64,000 bases of DNA from Silvibacterium dinghuense (lineage in GTDB: Bacteria; Acidobacteriota; Terriglobia; Terriglobales; Acidobacteriaceae): the NCBI RefSeq assembly GCF_004123295.1, contig NZ_SDMK01000001.1:930001-994000 (forward strand), given 5' to 3'. The position numbers and the translations under genes were made by a program. This document shows, one piece after another, positions 1-10,183 of this stretch; position 1 is the first letter of the stretch, and each line of letters starts with the position of its first letter. Under the pieces are notes generated by a model that saw nothing but the letters and a program-made list of their open reading frames with translations, did not search any database and was not told the origin of the DNA.

Positions 1-2457
1 ACTCATCACGCCATAAAGGCCGATGGCCGCCAGCAGCACTGCGAGGCCGGCAAAGAGCGCGGCCAGCCGTGAGACTAGCGTCTCCTGACTGAGGAACAGG
101 CTCATCTGCTCCTGCACCGTGCGCACGTCGAGCACCGGCAGGTTCGGGTCGATGGAGGCGATAGCTGCGCGCAACCCCTGCACGGCCTGGTCCGGTGAGC
201 CCGTGGTGCGCAGCGTCACCGACGAGGCGAAGCTCTCCTGCGTGCCCTCGCCGTGCGGGCCGACGAGCTGCGCAAGCGGCAGATAGAGAGTGTCCGCGCG
301 GTCGCGGCGCGGGCCGAGCCCGAGCGTGTCGGCGGCGATGCCGACGATCATCCACGGGCCTGCCGTGTCGATATCGATCGTGAGAGTGTGGCCCAGCGCA
401 TCGCCCTTGGGAAAGTAGTGGCGGGCCACGGCCTGGCTGATGACGACCACCTTCTGGCTCGAGGCCGTGTCCTCCGGCGTGATGGCGCGGCCGGCGACGA
501 TCGGCGTCGAGGTCGCGGCGAAGTAGTCTCCGGAGACGCGCTTGAGAATGGGCGACATGTCCTCGTGCGGAGCCGGCGTATAGCCCTGCGGATGGATGCT
601 CGAGTTCCAGGAGCCGTAGCTCATCGGCGGTGTATCGGAGAGCGCGGCCGCGCGCACGCCGGGGATCGCGGCGAGCCGCTCGAGGATGCGCCGGTTGAGC
701 GCCGGGGCCTGCTCGGGCTTGTAGCCGGCAAGCGTAGCGTCCACGTTGGCGAAAACCAGGTGCGTGTTGTCGAAGCCGAAGTTCTGCCCCTCGAGCCGGG
801 CGAGCGTGCGCAGGAAGAGCCCCGCACCAACCAGCAGCAGCAAACAGAGCGTGATCTGCCCGGTAACCAGCGCGCGCGGCCACCAGCGGCCGTCGCGACC
901 GCCGGCGCTGCCCGCAGTGCGCGTGCCCGCGTTGAGCACGGGACCAGCCGAACTGCGCGCGATCCTCAGCGCCGGCGCAAGCCCGAAGAGCAGCCCGGCA
1001 AAGAGCGAAACACCCAGGGTGAAGAGAAGAGTGCCCGCGTCCGGCACGGCCGAGAGCGGGATGCCGTTGGTACCCCGGGAGACAAAGGCGATCAGCCCGC
1101 GGGTGACGAGGAATGCGACGGCCAGACCCATCGCGCCGCCGGTGAGCGAGAGCACGAGCGCCTCCATCAGGCTCTGGCGCACGATGCGCAAGCGGCTCGA
1201 GCCGAGCGCCAGGCGTGTGGCGATCTCGCGCTCGCGGATCACGGTGCGGGCCAGCAGCAGGTTCGCCAGGTTCGCGCAGGCAATCAGCAGCACCAGCGCC
1301 ACGATCGCCATGAGGATTCCCAATGCGTCACTGTAACGGTTACGAATTTCGGAGACGCCCTCGGCGGCTGGCACCAGCGGCTGATGCAGGCGCCCGATCT
1401 CCTTCTCACGGTCCGCTGTCGGCGTCTTGCTCTCGCCGGCGCGCACGTAGGCGCGGATCTGGCGGTCGAGCCAGTCGCTCTCGGCGGCCATCGAAACCCC
1501 GGGCCGGCTGCGGGCGAACATCTGCAGGAAGTAGTTGGAGCGCGGTTCGAGCAGGTTCGACGAGAGAAACACCGCGTCGGCCATGGTCTCCGGCACCCAG
1601 AGATCGGATGGGTCGGCCTCCTGCTTGAGGCCGTGGAAACCCTGCGGCATCACGCCGACGATGGTGAAGCGGGCGGCATTGAGGTCCATCGTCTTGCCGA
1701 CGATATTCGGGTCCGAGCCGAGCGACTGCTGCCAGAAACGATATCCCACAACAGCGACCGGACTGCGGCCGGGCGCGTCGGCGTCATAGGGCTGGATGGT
1801 GCGGCCGAGCATCGGCCGGGCCTCGAGCACCTGGAAGAAGTTGCCGGAGACCAGCGTGGCCTCGCGCTGGATCGCGAGCGCCGCTCCCGGCACGCGCAGG
1901 TTCACGCGGGGCGACATGCTGGCGTAGGAACCCACACCGGCAAATGGCCCGGGCGCGGCCTCCAGCTGCCGCGCGAAGTCATACGTGTACATGTCGAGGA
2001 AGCTCAGGTCTACGCCGCCGAGCATGCCGCTGGCATGCAGGTTGCCGAAGCTCACAAGCTGCTCCGGGTCGCCCACCGGAAGCTGTTGCAGGATCACCTG
2101 CCGCACCAGGGTGAAGATCGCCGTGTTCGCGCCGATGCCGAGCGCCAGCGAAAGAACTGCGACCAGCGTGAAGGCCGGGCTCTTGGCCAGCGTGCGCAGG
2201 CTGTAGCGAAGATCGTGCCAGAGATTTTCCATCGTGGCCTCCCAGCCAATCGAGCGGATGCGGTGCTTCACTACGTTGCTGCTACCCATTTCAACGCGCG
2301 CGGCGCGGGCCGCCTCTTCGGGAGTCATGCCGCGGCGCATCTTCTCGGCAATGGAAGCAGCGAGGAAATCCTGAAGCTCTTCGTCGAGCTCACGCTCGAC
2401 TTCGCCGCTGCGGAAGAGCGCGCGAAGTGCGCGGATCATATTCGTAACCATGGACAT
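1..2457 (-). CDS. ADOP-type ABC transporter permease (MacB/FtsX family), 3' end outside window
   Basis: The minus-strand frame stays open for 819 codons from the ATG at 2457 to the window edge, so the C terminus is missing. Residues 1-75 form the soluble leader typical of acidobacterial ADOP permeases (VERELDEELQDFL, then MTPEEAARAARVEMG). A transmembrane helix follows (VAVLSLALGIGANTAIF), then a MacB-like periplasmic domain and further FtsX helices (LLIACANLANLLLAR; VTRGLIAFVSRG). The last visible residues, GLYGVMS, match the second FtsX block, so only about 90-110 residues are lost. A GGGAGA Shine-Dalgarno lies about 7 bases before the start. No ATPase gene is adjacent, as expected for orphan permeases. 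The padR gene ends 33 bases upstream, so the two are probably one operon. Substrate unknown. Confidence 0.9.
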   Translation of the reverse strand, partial: MSMVTNMIRALRALFRSGEVERELDEELQDFLAASIAEKMRRGMTPEEAARAARVEMGSSNVVKHRIRSIGWEATMENLWHDLRYSLRTLAKSPAFTLVAVLSLALGIGANTAIFTLVRQVILQQLPVGDPEQLVSFGNLHASGMLGGVDLSFLDMYTYDFARQLEAAPGPFAGVGSYASMSPRVNLRVPGAALAIQREATLVSGNFFQVLEARPMLGRTIQPYDADAPGRSPVAVVGYRFWQQSLGSDPNIVGKTMDLNAARFTIVGVMPQGFHGLKQEADPSDLWVPETMADAVFLSSNLLEPRSNYFLQMFARSRPGVSMAAESDWLDRQIRAYVRAGESKTPTADREKEIGRLHQPLVPAAEGVSEIRNRYSDALGILMAIVALVLLIACANLANLLLARTVIREREIATRLALGSSRLRIVRQSLMEALVLSLTGGAMGLAVAFLVTRGLIAFVSRGTNGIPLSAVPDAGTLLFTLGVSLFAGLLFGLAPALRIARSSAGPVLNAGTRTAGSAGGRDGRWWPRALVTGQITLCLLLLVGAGLFLRTLARLEGQNFGFDNTHLVFANVDATLAGYKPEQAPALNRRILERLAAIPGVRAAALSDTPPMSYGSWNSSIHPQGYTPAPHEDMSPILKRVSGDYFAATSTPIVAGRAITPEDTASSQKVVVISQAVARHYFPKGDALGHTLTIDIDTAGPWMIVGIAADTLGLGPRRDRADTLYLPLAQLVGPHGEGTQESFASSVTLRTTGSPDQAVQGLRAAIASIDPNLPVLDVRTVQEQMSLFLSQETLVSRLAALFAGLAVLLAAIGLYGVMS

Positions 2458-2490
2458 GACAAACTCTCCCGAACGAGTCAGGCTTCCCGG

Positions 2491-2814
2491 CTAGGCTTCC
2501 ATGATGCGGGCGATCGCCGAAACCTGCCGGTTCCAGCTCTCGGACTCGGCAGCCAGCGCCTTGCGGCCCCGTGCGGTAAGCAGGTAGTACTTCGCGCGGC
2601 GGTTATTCTCGCTGGCGCGCCATTCGCTCTTCACACTGCCGGCGCGCTCCATGCGGGCAAGTGCAGGCAGCAAAGATCCGGGGTTGACGCGAAAAACGCC
2701 CTGGCTCACCTGCTCGATACGCGCGGCAACTCCGTAACCATGCATCGGCTCCAGAGCCAGCGTCTTCAGAATCAGCATCTCCAGCGTGCCCTGCACCACA
2801 TCTCTTTCGCCCAC
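2491..2814 (-). CDS. PadR family transcriptional regulator
   Basis: 107 residues, the usual size of a minimal PadR protein. It begins GTLEMLILKTLALEPMHGYG, the family's N-terminal winged-helix signature. The recognition part has NPGSLLPALARMERAG (family consensus GSLYPALxRLExxG), and the wing has RRAKYYLLTARGRKAL. The start is a GTG at 2814, supported by GGAGAG about 8 bases upstream. It sits 33 bases before the ADOP permease on the same strand. PadR-ADOP pairs are a common acidobacterial arrangement, so it probably regulates its own operon; the ligand is unknown. Confidence 0.93.
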   Translation of the reverse strand: MGERDVVQGTLEMLILKTLALEPMHGYGVAARIEQVSQGVFRVNPGSLLPALARMERAGSVKSEWRASENNRRAKYYLLTARGRKALAAESESWNRQVSAIARIMEA

Positions 2815-2937
2815 CCTGCACTCTCCTCTTGATAATCGAGAGGTTACGATGACTCATCTCGATGGTCAAGAGGAAAAGAAAACAGGCATGCGGAAAGGGG
2901 GAAAAGCGAGTGATGGCGTAGCGATGCGCTTACCCGT

Positions 2938-3924
2938 TCAGCCGGCCAGCGGAATGGGCTCGTGCGAAGGCAGGTCTTCGATGCTTTTCCGTGCCGCTTC
3001 GTGGATCTGAGCCTCATCCGAGATCAGCCCGTCGCGGGCATAACGGCGCGGGGAGCTGCCCATAATGCGGCGAAAAGCGGTGCTGAAGGCGCTTTCCGAT
3101 TCGTACCCCAGCCCAAAGGCAATGGCGGCGATGGAATCGGTCGTCGTCCGGAGACGGTCAGCAGCAAGAAGCATCCGCCAACGGGCAAGGTAGTCGATGG
3201 GCGACGCGCCTACCAGTTCGCGAAAGCGCTGGGCAAAGGAAGAGCGCGACATGCGGGCCTCCGCTGCGAGTTCGTGCAAGGTCCAGCGATGTGCGGGACG
3301 GCCGTGCAGGACACGAAGAGCCTGCCCGATCTGCGCGTCGGCGAGGCCGGCAAGCCAGCCGGTGCCGGTGCCCTCGTTCAGATGCAGGCGCAGAGCCTGA
3401 ATCAGCATCATGGAAGCCAGGTGCTGGGTAAGGAGCAGGCCACCGGGCTGAGGGTTGCGAAGCTCCTGACGCATGCGATCCAGCGACCAGCGCAGGCTGG
3501 CGCGATCCTGCTCGCTGCGAAGATGGACAACCGGTGGCAGCACTTCAAGGAGAAAACCCGCGGCCGGGCCATCGAGAAGAAAATGACCGCCGACAGAAAA
3601 ACAATCGCCGCCGCCGTGGAACGTGCGTACCGTTCCGTTCGCCGGACGGCTGAAGTACTGGACCACATCGACGGGAGGAAGCGTGAGATCGCTGGTGAGG
3701 ACGAAAGGGCGACCATGCGTCAGCAGAAAACAATCGCCCGCAACCAGATGGGTAGGCTCGGAGATCCCGTCCACGGTCAGCCAGCACTCTCCGGAGTAGA
3801 GGGCATAGCACTTGATGCCCTGATGCCGGCCGAAACTCACCGACCACGGCTTGCCAATGTCCATTCCGCCAAAGGTATAACTGCGGGGGCGGAGGAGCGA
3901 AAGCACGTCAGAGAGCGGGTCCAT
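2938..3924 (-). CDS. AraC family transcriptional regulator with N-terminal cupin domain
   Basis: 328 residues from the ATG at 3924. An in-frame ATG 19 codons earlier is possible, but homologous sequence appears to begin at MDPLSDVLSLLRPRSY. Residues 1-190 resemble the cupin_6 sensor of AraC regulators (GIKCYALYSGECWLTVDG; LVAGDCFLLTHGRPF). Residues 215-315 hold the two helix-turn-helix motifs (TLHELAAEARMSRSSFAQRF; IAAIAFGLGYESESAFSTAF, then GSSPRRYAR). It lies downstream of the dioxygenase on the same strand, with a long hairpin between, so the two are probably separate transcripts. The target is not evident. Confidence 0.92.
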   Translation of the reverse strand: MDPLSDVLSLLRPRSYTFGGMDIGKPWSVSFGRHQGIKCYALYSGECWLTVDGISEPTHLVAGDCFLLTHGRPFVLTSDLTLPPVDVVQYFSRPANGTVRTFHGGGDCFSVGGHFLLDGPAAGFLLEVLPPVVHLRSEQDRASLRWSLDRMRQELRNPQPGGLLLTQHLASMMLIQALRLHLNEGTGTGWLAGLADAQIGQALRVLHGRPAHRWTLHELAAEARMSRSSFAQRFRELVGASPIDYLARWRMLLAADRLRTTTDSIAAIAFGLGYESESAFSTAFRRIMGSSPRRYARDGLISDEAQIHEAARKSIEDLPSHEPIPLAG

Positions 3925-4021
3925 AGCGTTTCTGTTCTCCGTATCGGTTTTTAGATGAGAGCGGGCCGCAATCGAATGCAAAAGAAGTGCGACCGCTTCC
4001 AGGGCGAATCGCAGGTGGAGA

Positions 4022-4080
4022 AAAGAGCGGTGCAGAACAAGGCCTGGAGCGTATCCCAGTCTTGTTCTGCACCGCTCTTT
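4022..4080 (-). terminator. 20-bp perfect inverted repeat, probable dioxygenase terminator
   Basis: Arms 4022-4041 (AAAGAGCGGTGCAGAACAAG) and 4061-4080 are exact reverse complements with a 19-base loop that can itself pair (CTGG/CCAG). On the minus strand the second arm is followed by a short T-rich stretch. It lies 21 bases past the dioxygenase stop, so a transcription end is the likeliest role, though the stem is unusually long and perfect. Confidence 0.65.
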
Positions 4081-4100
4081 CTCTTTAAAAAAACAAATCG

Positions 4101-5093
4101 CTACAACCCCGAAGCAGGTTCCGACATGCCGCCCGCATCGCCGGATTGCCCCTGACCACCCGGTCGCGGACCGCCTGGCCCTCCGGGTCCGCCCGGGCCT
4201 GTAGGCGCAGGCGTCGCATCGGGATCGACAGCCAGGGTGATGACGCCACGGAAACCGGCAGCCAGGTTCTTCGCATCGAGCTGCGTCAACGCCAGCGTGA
4301 AGGTATCGGCATCGCCGTGGAAGACCATATCCTGGGTCATACGGGTACGCGTGACCTTATGCTGCGCGTAGGGTTCAAGCTGTCCGACGCGGTCACTGAG
4401 CTCATCCGGGAAAGCGATCTGCCCTGTATGGCAGACGTGCCCACCCGCATACTTCTTCCCTGCCTCGCTGCCGCCGATATGCACCTTCACGTGGATGTGC
4501 GTGTCGCGCATCACGTACCAGCCGGGATAGATGGTCAGGAATCCGACAGAGCCATCCGTGCCGCTGAGCTGGACACCGCGCAGAAAGGTCTCGTTGTCGG
4601 TGCGGCCCATGCCGGGAGGTCCATGATGGTCGCCTCCACCGTTGAAATCGGGAGGCGGGCCCTGCATGCCATCCGGCGGACCACCCGGAGGTGGACCACC
4701 CTGACCATCAGGGCCGCCTGGAGGGCCACCGGCGCCCATCTGCTCCATCTTGACCTTCGTATAACCGGAGTAGATACCGAGGGCATCGCAATGCCAGATA
4801 TCGATGGCCGCTCCGGAAATCGGAGCACAGGTACGGGCGTGTTGCAGCACGATGGAAAGATGCAGCGGAAGACCAGGCTTGCCTTCACGGATATCGTTGC
4901 GGAGCAGCTCATAGTCGGCGTAAAAGGGGCCTTCTTCAAGCTCCGGGGTAAGCGTGCAGGGAGCAGCGGCAAACGCAAGCGCGGAACCGGGCGCGCCCAG
5001 ACGGAGCGAAGCAAGACCGGCGGCCGCCGCACCCGCAGTCAGTACGCGGCGCCGGGTCCAGCGGTGCAGTAGGTGATTGGAGGATGTGGGCAT
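4101..5093 (-). CDS. Intradiol ring-cleavage dioxygenase family protein, Tat-type secreted
   Basis: 330 residues from the ATG at 5093. A twin-arginine signal is seen at the N terminus (TRRRVLTAGAAAAGLASL, about residues 13-30), so export by the Tat path is likely. The core starts at TPELEEGPFYAD. The non-haem Fe(III) site of intradiol dioxygenases is recognisable: Tyr108 in GIYSGY, a Tyr in YPGWYVMRD (189 or 193), and His199 and His201 in THIHVKVH. A Gly/Pro/Gln-rich insertion spans about residues 119-165 and a second Gly/Pro-rich tail ends the protein; ordinary catechol dioxygenases lack these. Real aromatic substrates are unknown and the exported forms are poorly studied. Confidence 0.85.
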   Translation of the reverse strand: MPTSSNHLLHRWTRRRVLTAGAAAAGLASLRLGAPGSALAFAAAPCTLTPELEEGPFYADYELLRNDIREGKPGLPLHLSIVLQHARTCAPISGAAIDIWHCDALGIYSGYTKVKMEQMGAGGPPGGPDGQGGPPPGGPPDGMQGPPPDFNGGGDHHGPPGMGRTDNETFLRGVQLSGTDGSVGFLTIYPGWYVMRDTHIHVKVHIGGSEAGKKYAGGHVCHTGQIAFPDELSDRVGQLEPYAQHKVTRTRMTQDMVFHGDADTFTLALTQLDAKNLAAGFRGVITLAVDPDATPAPTGPGGPGGPGGPRPGGQGQSGDAGGMSEPASGL

Positions 5094-5349
5094 GCTGGGA
5101 TAGACGAGAAAAATCCGCGCGATATGCAGAAAAGAATACAAACTGCGCCCCGCATACCAACGAGACAGGAATGAAAAACCAAAAATGAAGAATTGACACA
5201 GCGAACAGGAACGCGCCCAATAAAGACATACCCAAGAGGGAGCGTTTCCGGCCCGATCACCGCACCGGAGCACCGACCAGCCGGGGAACACGCGATCATG
5301 GCGCTTCCGCAGATGTGTGTGAGAATCAGCAGATAACGAGAGCGCAGTT

Positions 5350-6423
5350 ATGGCCAAGAACGATCCGGCTCCCCCAGATTCAAGCTTGAGAGACCTGCAA
5401 ATCTTCCATAGTGTGGCGAGAGCGCTTACCTCTTCGCTGGACCGGGACACAATCCTGCGCACCATCATGCAGCAGATGGAGCCGTTCTTCGAAGCGGAGA
5501 CCTGGTCCCTGTTACTGGTGGATGAACAGCGTCGCGAGCTCTTCTACGCAGTGGCCGGTGGCACCATGCCCACCGACGCGACCGAGGCCACGCTGCGCGA
5601 GATGCGCATCCCCATCGGACAAGGCTTTGCCGGCTGGGTTGCCGAACATGGTGAAAGCCTGATCGTGCCCGAGGTCGAGCTGGACGGCCGCTTTATGCAT
5701 CTGGCCGGGCGCACAGACGACAATTCCCGGGTGCGGTCGGCGATCTGCATGCCGCTGCGCGTGCGCCGGGAGACGCTGGGTGTGATCCAGCTGATCAATT
5801 GCCGGGTGGAGACACTCAGCGACTACACCATCTCCTTTCTGCATCTGCTCTGCGACTACGCCGCGATTGCCATCGAAAATGCGCGCGCGGTCGAGCGCAT
5901 CCAGGAACTCACCATCACCGACGACTGCACCGGGCTTTACAATCTGCGCTATCTCTACCGGCAGATGGAGGCCGAGATGGAGCGCACCCAGCGCTTCGGC
6001 TCCATGTTCAGCCTGATCTTCATCGACCTCGATCACTTCAAGGATGTGAACGACCACTACGGACATCTGATCGGCAGCGAGCTGCTGGCCGAGGTCGGCC
6101 AGGCGCTGCGCAGCCAGGTCCGCGGCGTGGATTCGGTCTTCCGCTATGGCGGCGACGAATTCACCGTCCTGCTGCCCGGCTCCGACAAGCTCGCAGCACG
6201 GGAGACAGCCATCCGCCTCAATCGCTTCCTGCGGGAAAAAGCCTTCCCCATGAGCGACGGTCCCGAACTGCAGATACGGGCGAGCATGGGAGTTGCCACC
6301 TATCCCGAAGATGGCGCGACGGCACAGGAGATCATCCGGGCAGCCGATCAAATGATGTATCTCGTCAAAGGAATGACCCGGGACAGCGTCGCGATCGCAG
6401 GAATGGGTATGCTGCCGGTCTAG
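5350..6423 (+). CDS. GAF-GGDEF diguanylate cyclase
   Basis: 357 residues. Residues about 20-175 form a GAF sensor domain (ILRTIMQQMEPFFEAETWSL; IPIGQGFAGWVAEHGESL), followed by a short coiled linker and a GGDEF domain (about 185-345). The active-site motif GGDEF is intact at 267-271, with the substrate residues FIDLDHFKDVND upstream, so cyclic-di-GMP synthesis is expected. RGVD at 258-261 lies exactly five residues before GGDEF, which is the RxxD inhibitory site for product feedback. No membrane segment or signal peptide is seen, so it is cytosolic. It is transcribed divergently from the dioxygenase. Confidence 0.95.
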   Translation: MAKNDPAPPDSSLRDLQIFHSVARALTSSLDRDTILRTIMQQMEPFFEAETWSLLLVDEQRRELFYAVAGGTMPTDATEATLREMRIPIGQGFAGWVAEHGESLIVPEVELDGRFMHLAGRTDDNSRVRSAICMPLRVRRETLGVIQLINCRVETLSDYTISFLHLLCDYAAIAIENARAVERIQELTITDDCTGLYNLRYLYRQMEAEMERTQRFGSMFSLIFIDLDHFKDVNDHYGHLIGSELLAEVGQALRSQVRGVDSVFRYGGDEFTVLLPGSDKLAARETAIRLNRFLREKAFPMSDGPELQIRASMGVATYPEDGATAQEIIRAADQMMYLVKGMTRDSVAIAGMGMLPV

Positions 6424-6472
6424 TTCGTATCCCCATAGAGCTGGTCTGAAACTAAAGAACTTGCCCTTATCG

Positions 6473-6720
6473 TTGTCATCCCGACCGGAGCGAACCGGGG
6501 TCCCCGGCGCGCCCGATGTTGGCGCACTGGGGTGGAGAAGCGCAGTGGAGGGGCCTGCGGTTTTGTTTAGCCCGCAACACTCCAACTCGCGACCAACGGA
6601 AGCGGAGGCCGAAGGCACATTCGCCCTGCGCGCAGCAGAACCGCAGGTTTCTCCACTCCGCAGGACCGCTTTCTGCTTCTGGTCATGCGGAGCGGAGGCA
6701 CAAAAGGCCTGGACGGACAG
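6473..6720. repeat. Composite intergenic repeat region
   Basis: The 322-base gap before the DUF4230 gene has no credible gene. It starts with TTGTCATCCCGACCGGAG and contains GTTTCTCCACTCCGCAGGAC at 6647-6666; both blocks recur in the palindromic element at 13180-13291, the 20-mer exactly. A third block (about 6590-6618, CGCGACCAACGG then AGCGGAGGCCGAAGGC) recurs near 47510 and, inverted, near 27450. AAGGCCTGGACGG near 6705 recurs near 47540. These are dispersed non-coding repeats. Confidence 0.75.
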
Positions 6721-6745
6721 TTCCCGGAAGCGCATCTAAACCAGT

Positions 6746-7420
6746 ATGGCGATCGAAACCCGTTCTTCGACAGGACAGCAAACCGCCCATCGCGCCTCCT
6801 CAGGAGCGGGCACAGTGCTGCTGGCGGTCTTCCTGGGGCTGCTGATTGGCATGGGAGCACTGGCAGTCTTCGTACGCGAAGCGACCTACGGCATCTGGAA
6901 CCAGGTGGCGACCAAGGTGACAGGGCGAGCGCTGAGCATCGACACCTCGCAACCCACGGTGGTGGACCGGATTCAGAAGCTGTCCCGGCTGGAATCGGTA
7001 ACCTACACCATGGACAAGACCGTGGAAGGCGACCGGACAAGCGCGATCCTGCCGGATTTCCTGGTCGGCGACAAGCTGCTGCTCAATGTCCACGGACAGG
7101 CCATCGCCGGGGTCGATCTCGGCCAGCTGAAGCCCTCCGACGTGACGGTAACCGGCAAAAGCGTGCACGTGCACCTGCCGCCGGCGCAGATCTTTGTCAC
7201 CGCACTCGACGACTCGAAGACCAAGGTCTTCTCGCGGGCGACGGGCTTCTTCATCCAGGCCGATCCGAACCTCGAAAGCGAAGTGCGCGAGAAGGCGCAG
7301 CAGGAGCTGCATGACTCGGCGATGGCCGCCGGCATCCTGGCCACGGCACACGCCAATGCGGCATCGACCGTGACCCGGCTGCTCCTGAGCCTCGGCTTCG
7401 ACCAGGCACAAGTGGACTAA
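6746..7420 (+). CDS. DUF4230 domain-containing membrane-anchored protein
   Basis: 224 residues. One N-terminal transmembrane helix is evident at about 22-43 (TVLLAVFLGLLIGMGALAVF); the remainder should be outside the cytoplasm. The body matches the DUF4230 pattern: a paired segment of the type LSRLESVTYTMDKTVEG, then KLLLNVHGQAIAGVDLGQL and VHVHLPPAQIF. Function of the family is not established. The start ATG at 6746 has only a weak ribosome binding site. It ends 83 bases before kdsA on the same strand, so co-transcription is possible. Confidence 0.8.
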   Translation: MAIETRSSTGQQTAHRASSGAGTVLLAVFLGLLIGMGALAVFVREATYGIWNQVATKVTGRALSIDTSQPTVVDRIQKLSRLESVTYTMDKTVEGDRTSAILPDFLVGDKLLLNVHGQAIAGVDLGQLKPSDVTVTGKSVHVHLPPAQIFVTALDDSKTKVFSRATGFFIQADPNLESEVREKAQQELHDSAMAAGILATAHANAASTVTRLLLSLGFDQAQVD

Positions 7421-7424
7421 GTCC

Positions 7425-7450
7425 AGTAAACTAAGTTTAGTAAACTAAGT
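7425..7450. repeat. Short direct repeat before kdsA
   Basis: AGTAAACTAAGT occurs at 7425-7436 and 7439-7450, a 14-base period, and a further ACTAAGT overlaps the stop of the DUF4230 gene. The central ACTAAGTTTAGT is a near-perfect palindrome. No role is evident; a regulatory site for kdsA is possible. Confidence 0.5.
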
Positions 7451-7503
7451 CCACCAGCCTCCAAATCCACGAGGTGGAGCATCCCCGCTGGTGAACTAAA
7501 ATC

Positions 7504-8328
7504 TTGCTTGTGAGCCATGCATTCGATATCGGACCCGTGCCCGTTGGCCGGGGCCAGCTTTTCCTCATCGCCGGACCCTGCGTTATCGAGTCCGAAGCGC
7601 ATGTGCGCAAGATGGCCGACGCCATCCAGCGCATCACTTCCGATCTCGGCATCCCCTACATCTTCAAGTCCTCCTACGACAAGGCGAACCGCACTTCGGT
7701 GAAGAGCTTCCGTGGCCCCGGCATTGTCGAGGGCACGGCCATCCTCAAGCGCCTGAAGGAGGCCACCGGCCTGCCCACGCTCACCGATGTACACGAGCCG
7801 GGTCACTGCGCCATCGCCGCCGAGGGCGTGGATGTGCTGCAGATTCCGGCCTTCCTCTGCCGCCAGACCGACCTGCTCATTGCCGCCGCCGAGACCGGCC
7901 GGGCGGTGAACGTGAAGAAGGGCCAGTTCGTCGCGCCGGGAGACATGAAGCACGCCGTCGAAAAGGTGACTGAGAGCGGCAACGCCCGTGTCTCGCTGAC
8001 CGAGCGCGGCACCACCTTCGGCTATCACAACCTGGTTGTCGATATGCGCTCGCTGGCCATCATGCGCCAGCTCGCGCCGGTGATCTTCGACGGCACGCAC
8101 TCCGTGCAGACCCCATCGGCTGCTGGCGGCGTCTCCGGCGGTCAGCCGGAGTTCATTCCCCTGCTGGCGCGCGCAGCCGTGGCCGCAGGCGTGGACGGCG
8201 TCTTCCTCGAAGTCCACGACAACCCGGCCGAGGCCAAGTCGGATGGCGCCAACGCGCTGGATCTGAAGAACTTGAAGGGTGTTCTGGAGACATTGCTGGC
8301 GGTTCAGGCGGCGGTCCATCCGCGCTAA
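7504..8328 (+). CDS. kdsA: 3-deoxy-8-phosphooctulonate synthase (KDO 8-phosphate synthase)
   Basis: 274 residues, full length for the family. It condenses phosphoenolpyruvate with arabinose 5-phosphate to give KDO 8-phosphate for lipopolysaccharide inner core synthesis, in the cytosol. Motifs seen: KSSYDKANRTS, FRGPGI, LTDVHEP, IPAFLCRQTDLL, NVKKGQF, GYHNLVVDMRSL. Near the N terminus IAGPCVIES carries a cysteine where the E. coli enzyme has asparagine, which marks the metal-dependent class. The start is uncertain: TTG at 7504 gives a normal N terminus; GTG at 7510 is the alternative, and neither has a good Shine-Dalgarno. It is convergent with pyrG. Confidence 0.95.
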   Translation: MLVSHAFDIGPVPVGRGQLFLIAGPCVIESEAHVRKMADAIQRITSDLGIPYIFKSSYDKANRTSVKSFRGPGIVEGTAILKRLKEATGLPTLTDVHEPGHCAIAAEGVDVLQIPAFLCRQTDLLIAAAETGRAVNVKKGQFVAPGDMKHAVEKVTESGNARVSLTERGTTFGYHNLVVDMRSLAIMRQLAPVIFDGTHSVQTPSAAGGVSGGQPEFIPLLARAAVAAGVDGVFLEVHDNPAEAKSDGANALDLKNLKGVLETLLAVQAAVHPR

Positions 8329-8337
8329 AACCTCATA

Positions 8338-8380
8338 GAAACTGAAAAGCCCGGCCAGATTGGCCGGGCTTTTCAGTTTC
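8338..8380. terminator. Bidirectional terminator between kdsA and pyrG
   Basis: A perfect 20-bp stem (arms 8338-8357 and 8361-8380) with a 3-base loop. The core CCCGGCCA/TGGCCGGG is flanked by GAAACTGAAAAG and CTTTTCAGTTTC, giving a T-rich 3' side in both directions. It lies 9 bases after the kdsA stop and 15 before the pyrG stop, and fits both genes. Confidence 0.93.
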
Positions 8381-8395
8381 ATTCCCCAAAAGTGC

Positions 8396-10177
<1,782 letters not shown>

Positions 10178-10183
10178 TTAAGA

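Noticed and set aside
253-2832. Plus-strand open frame of 859 codons
   Set aside because: It is the antisense of the ADOP permease and PadR genes. Its translation is rich in Arg, Ala and Gly with no family likeness, while the minus strand gives clear domains.
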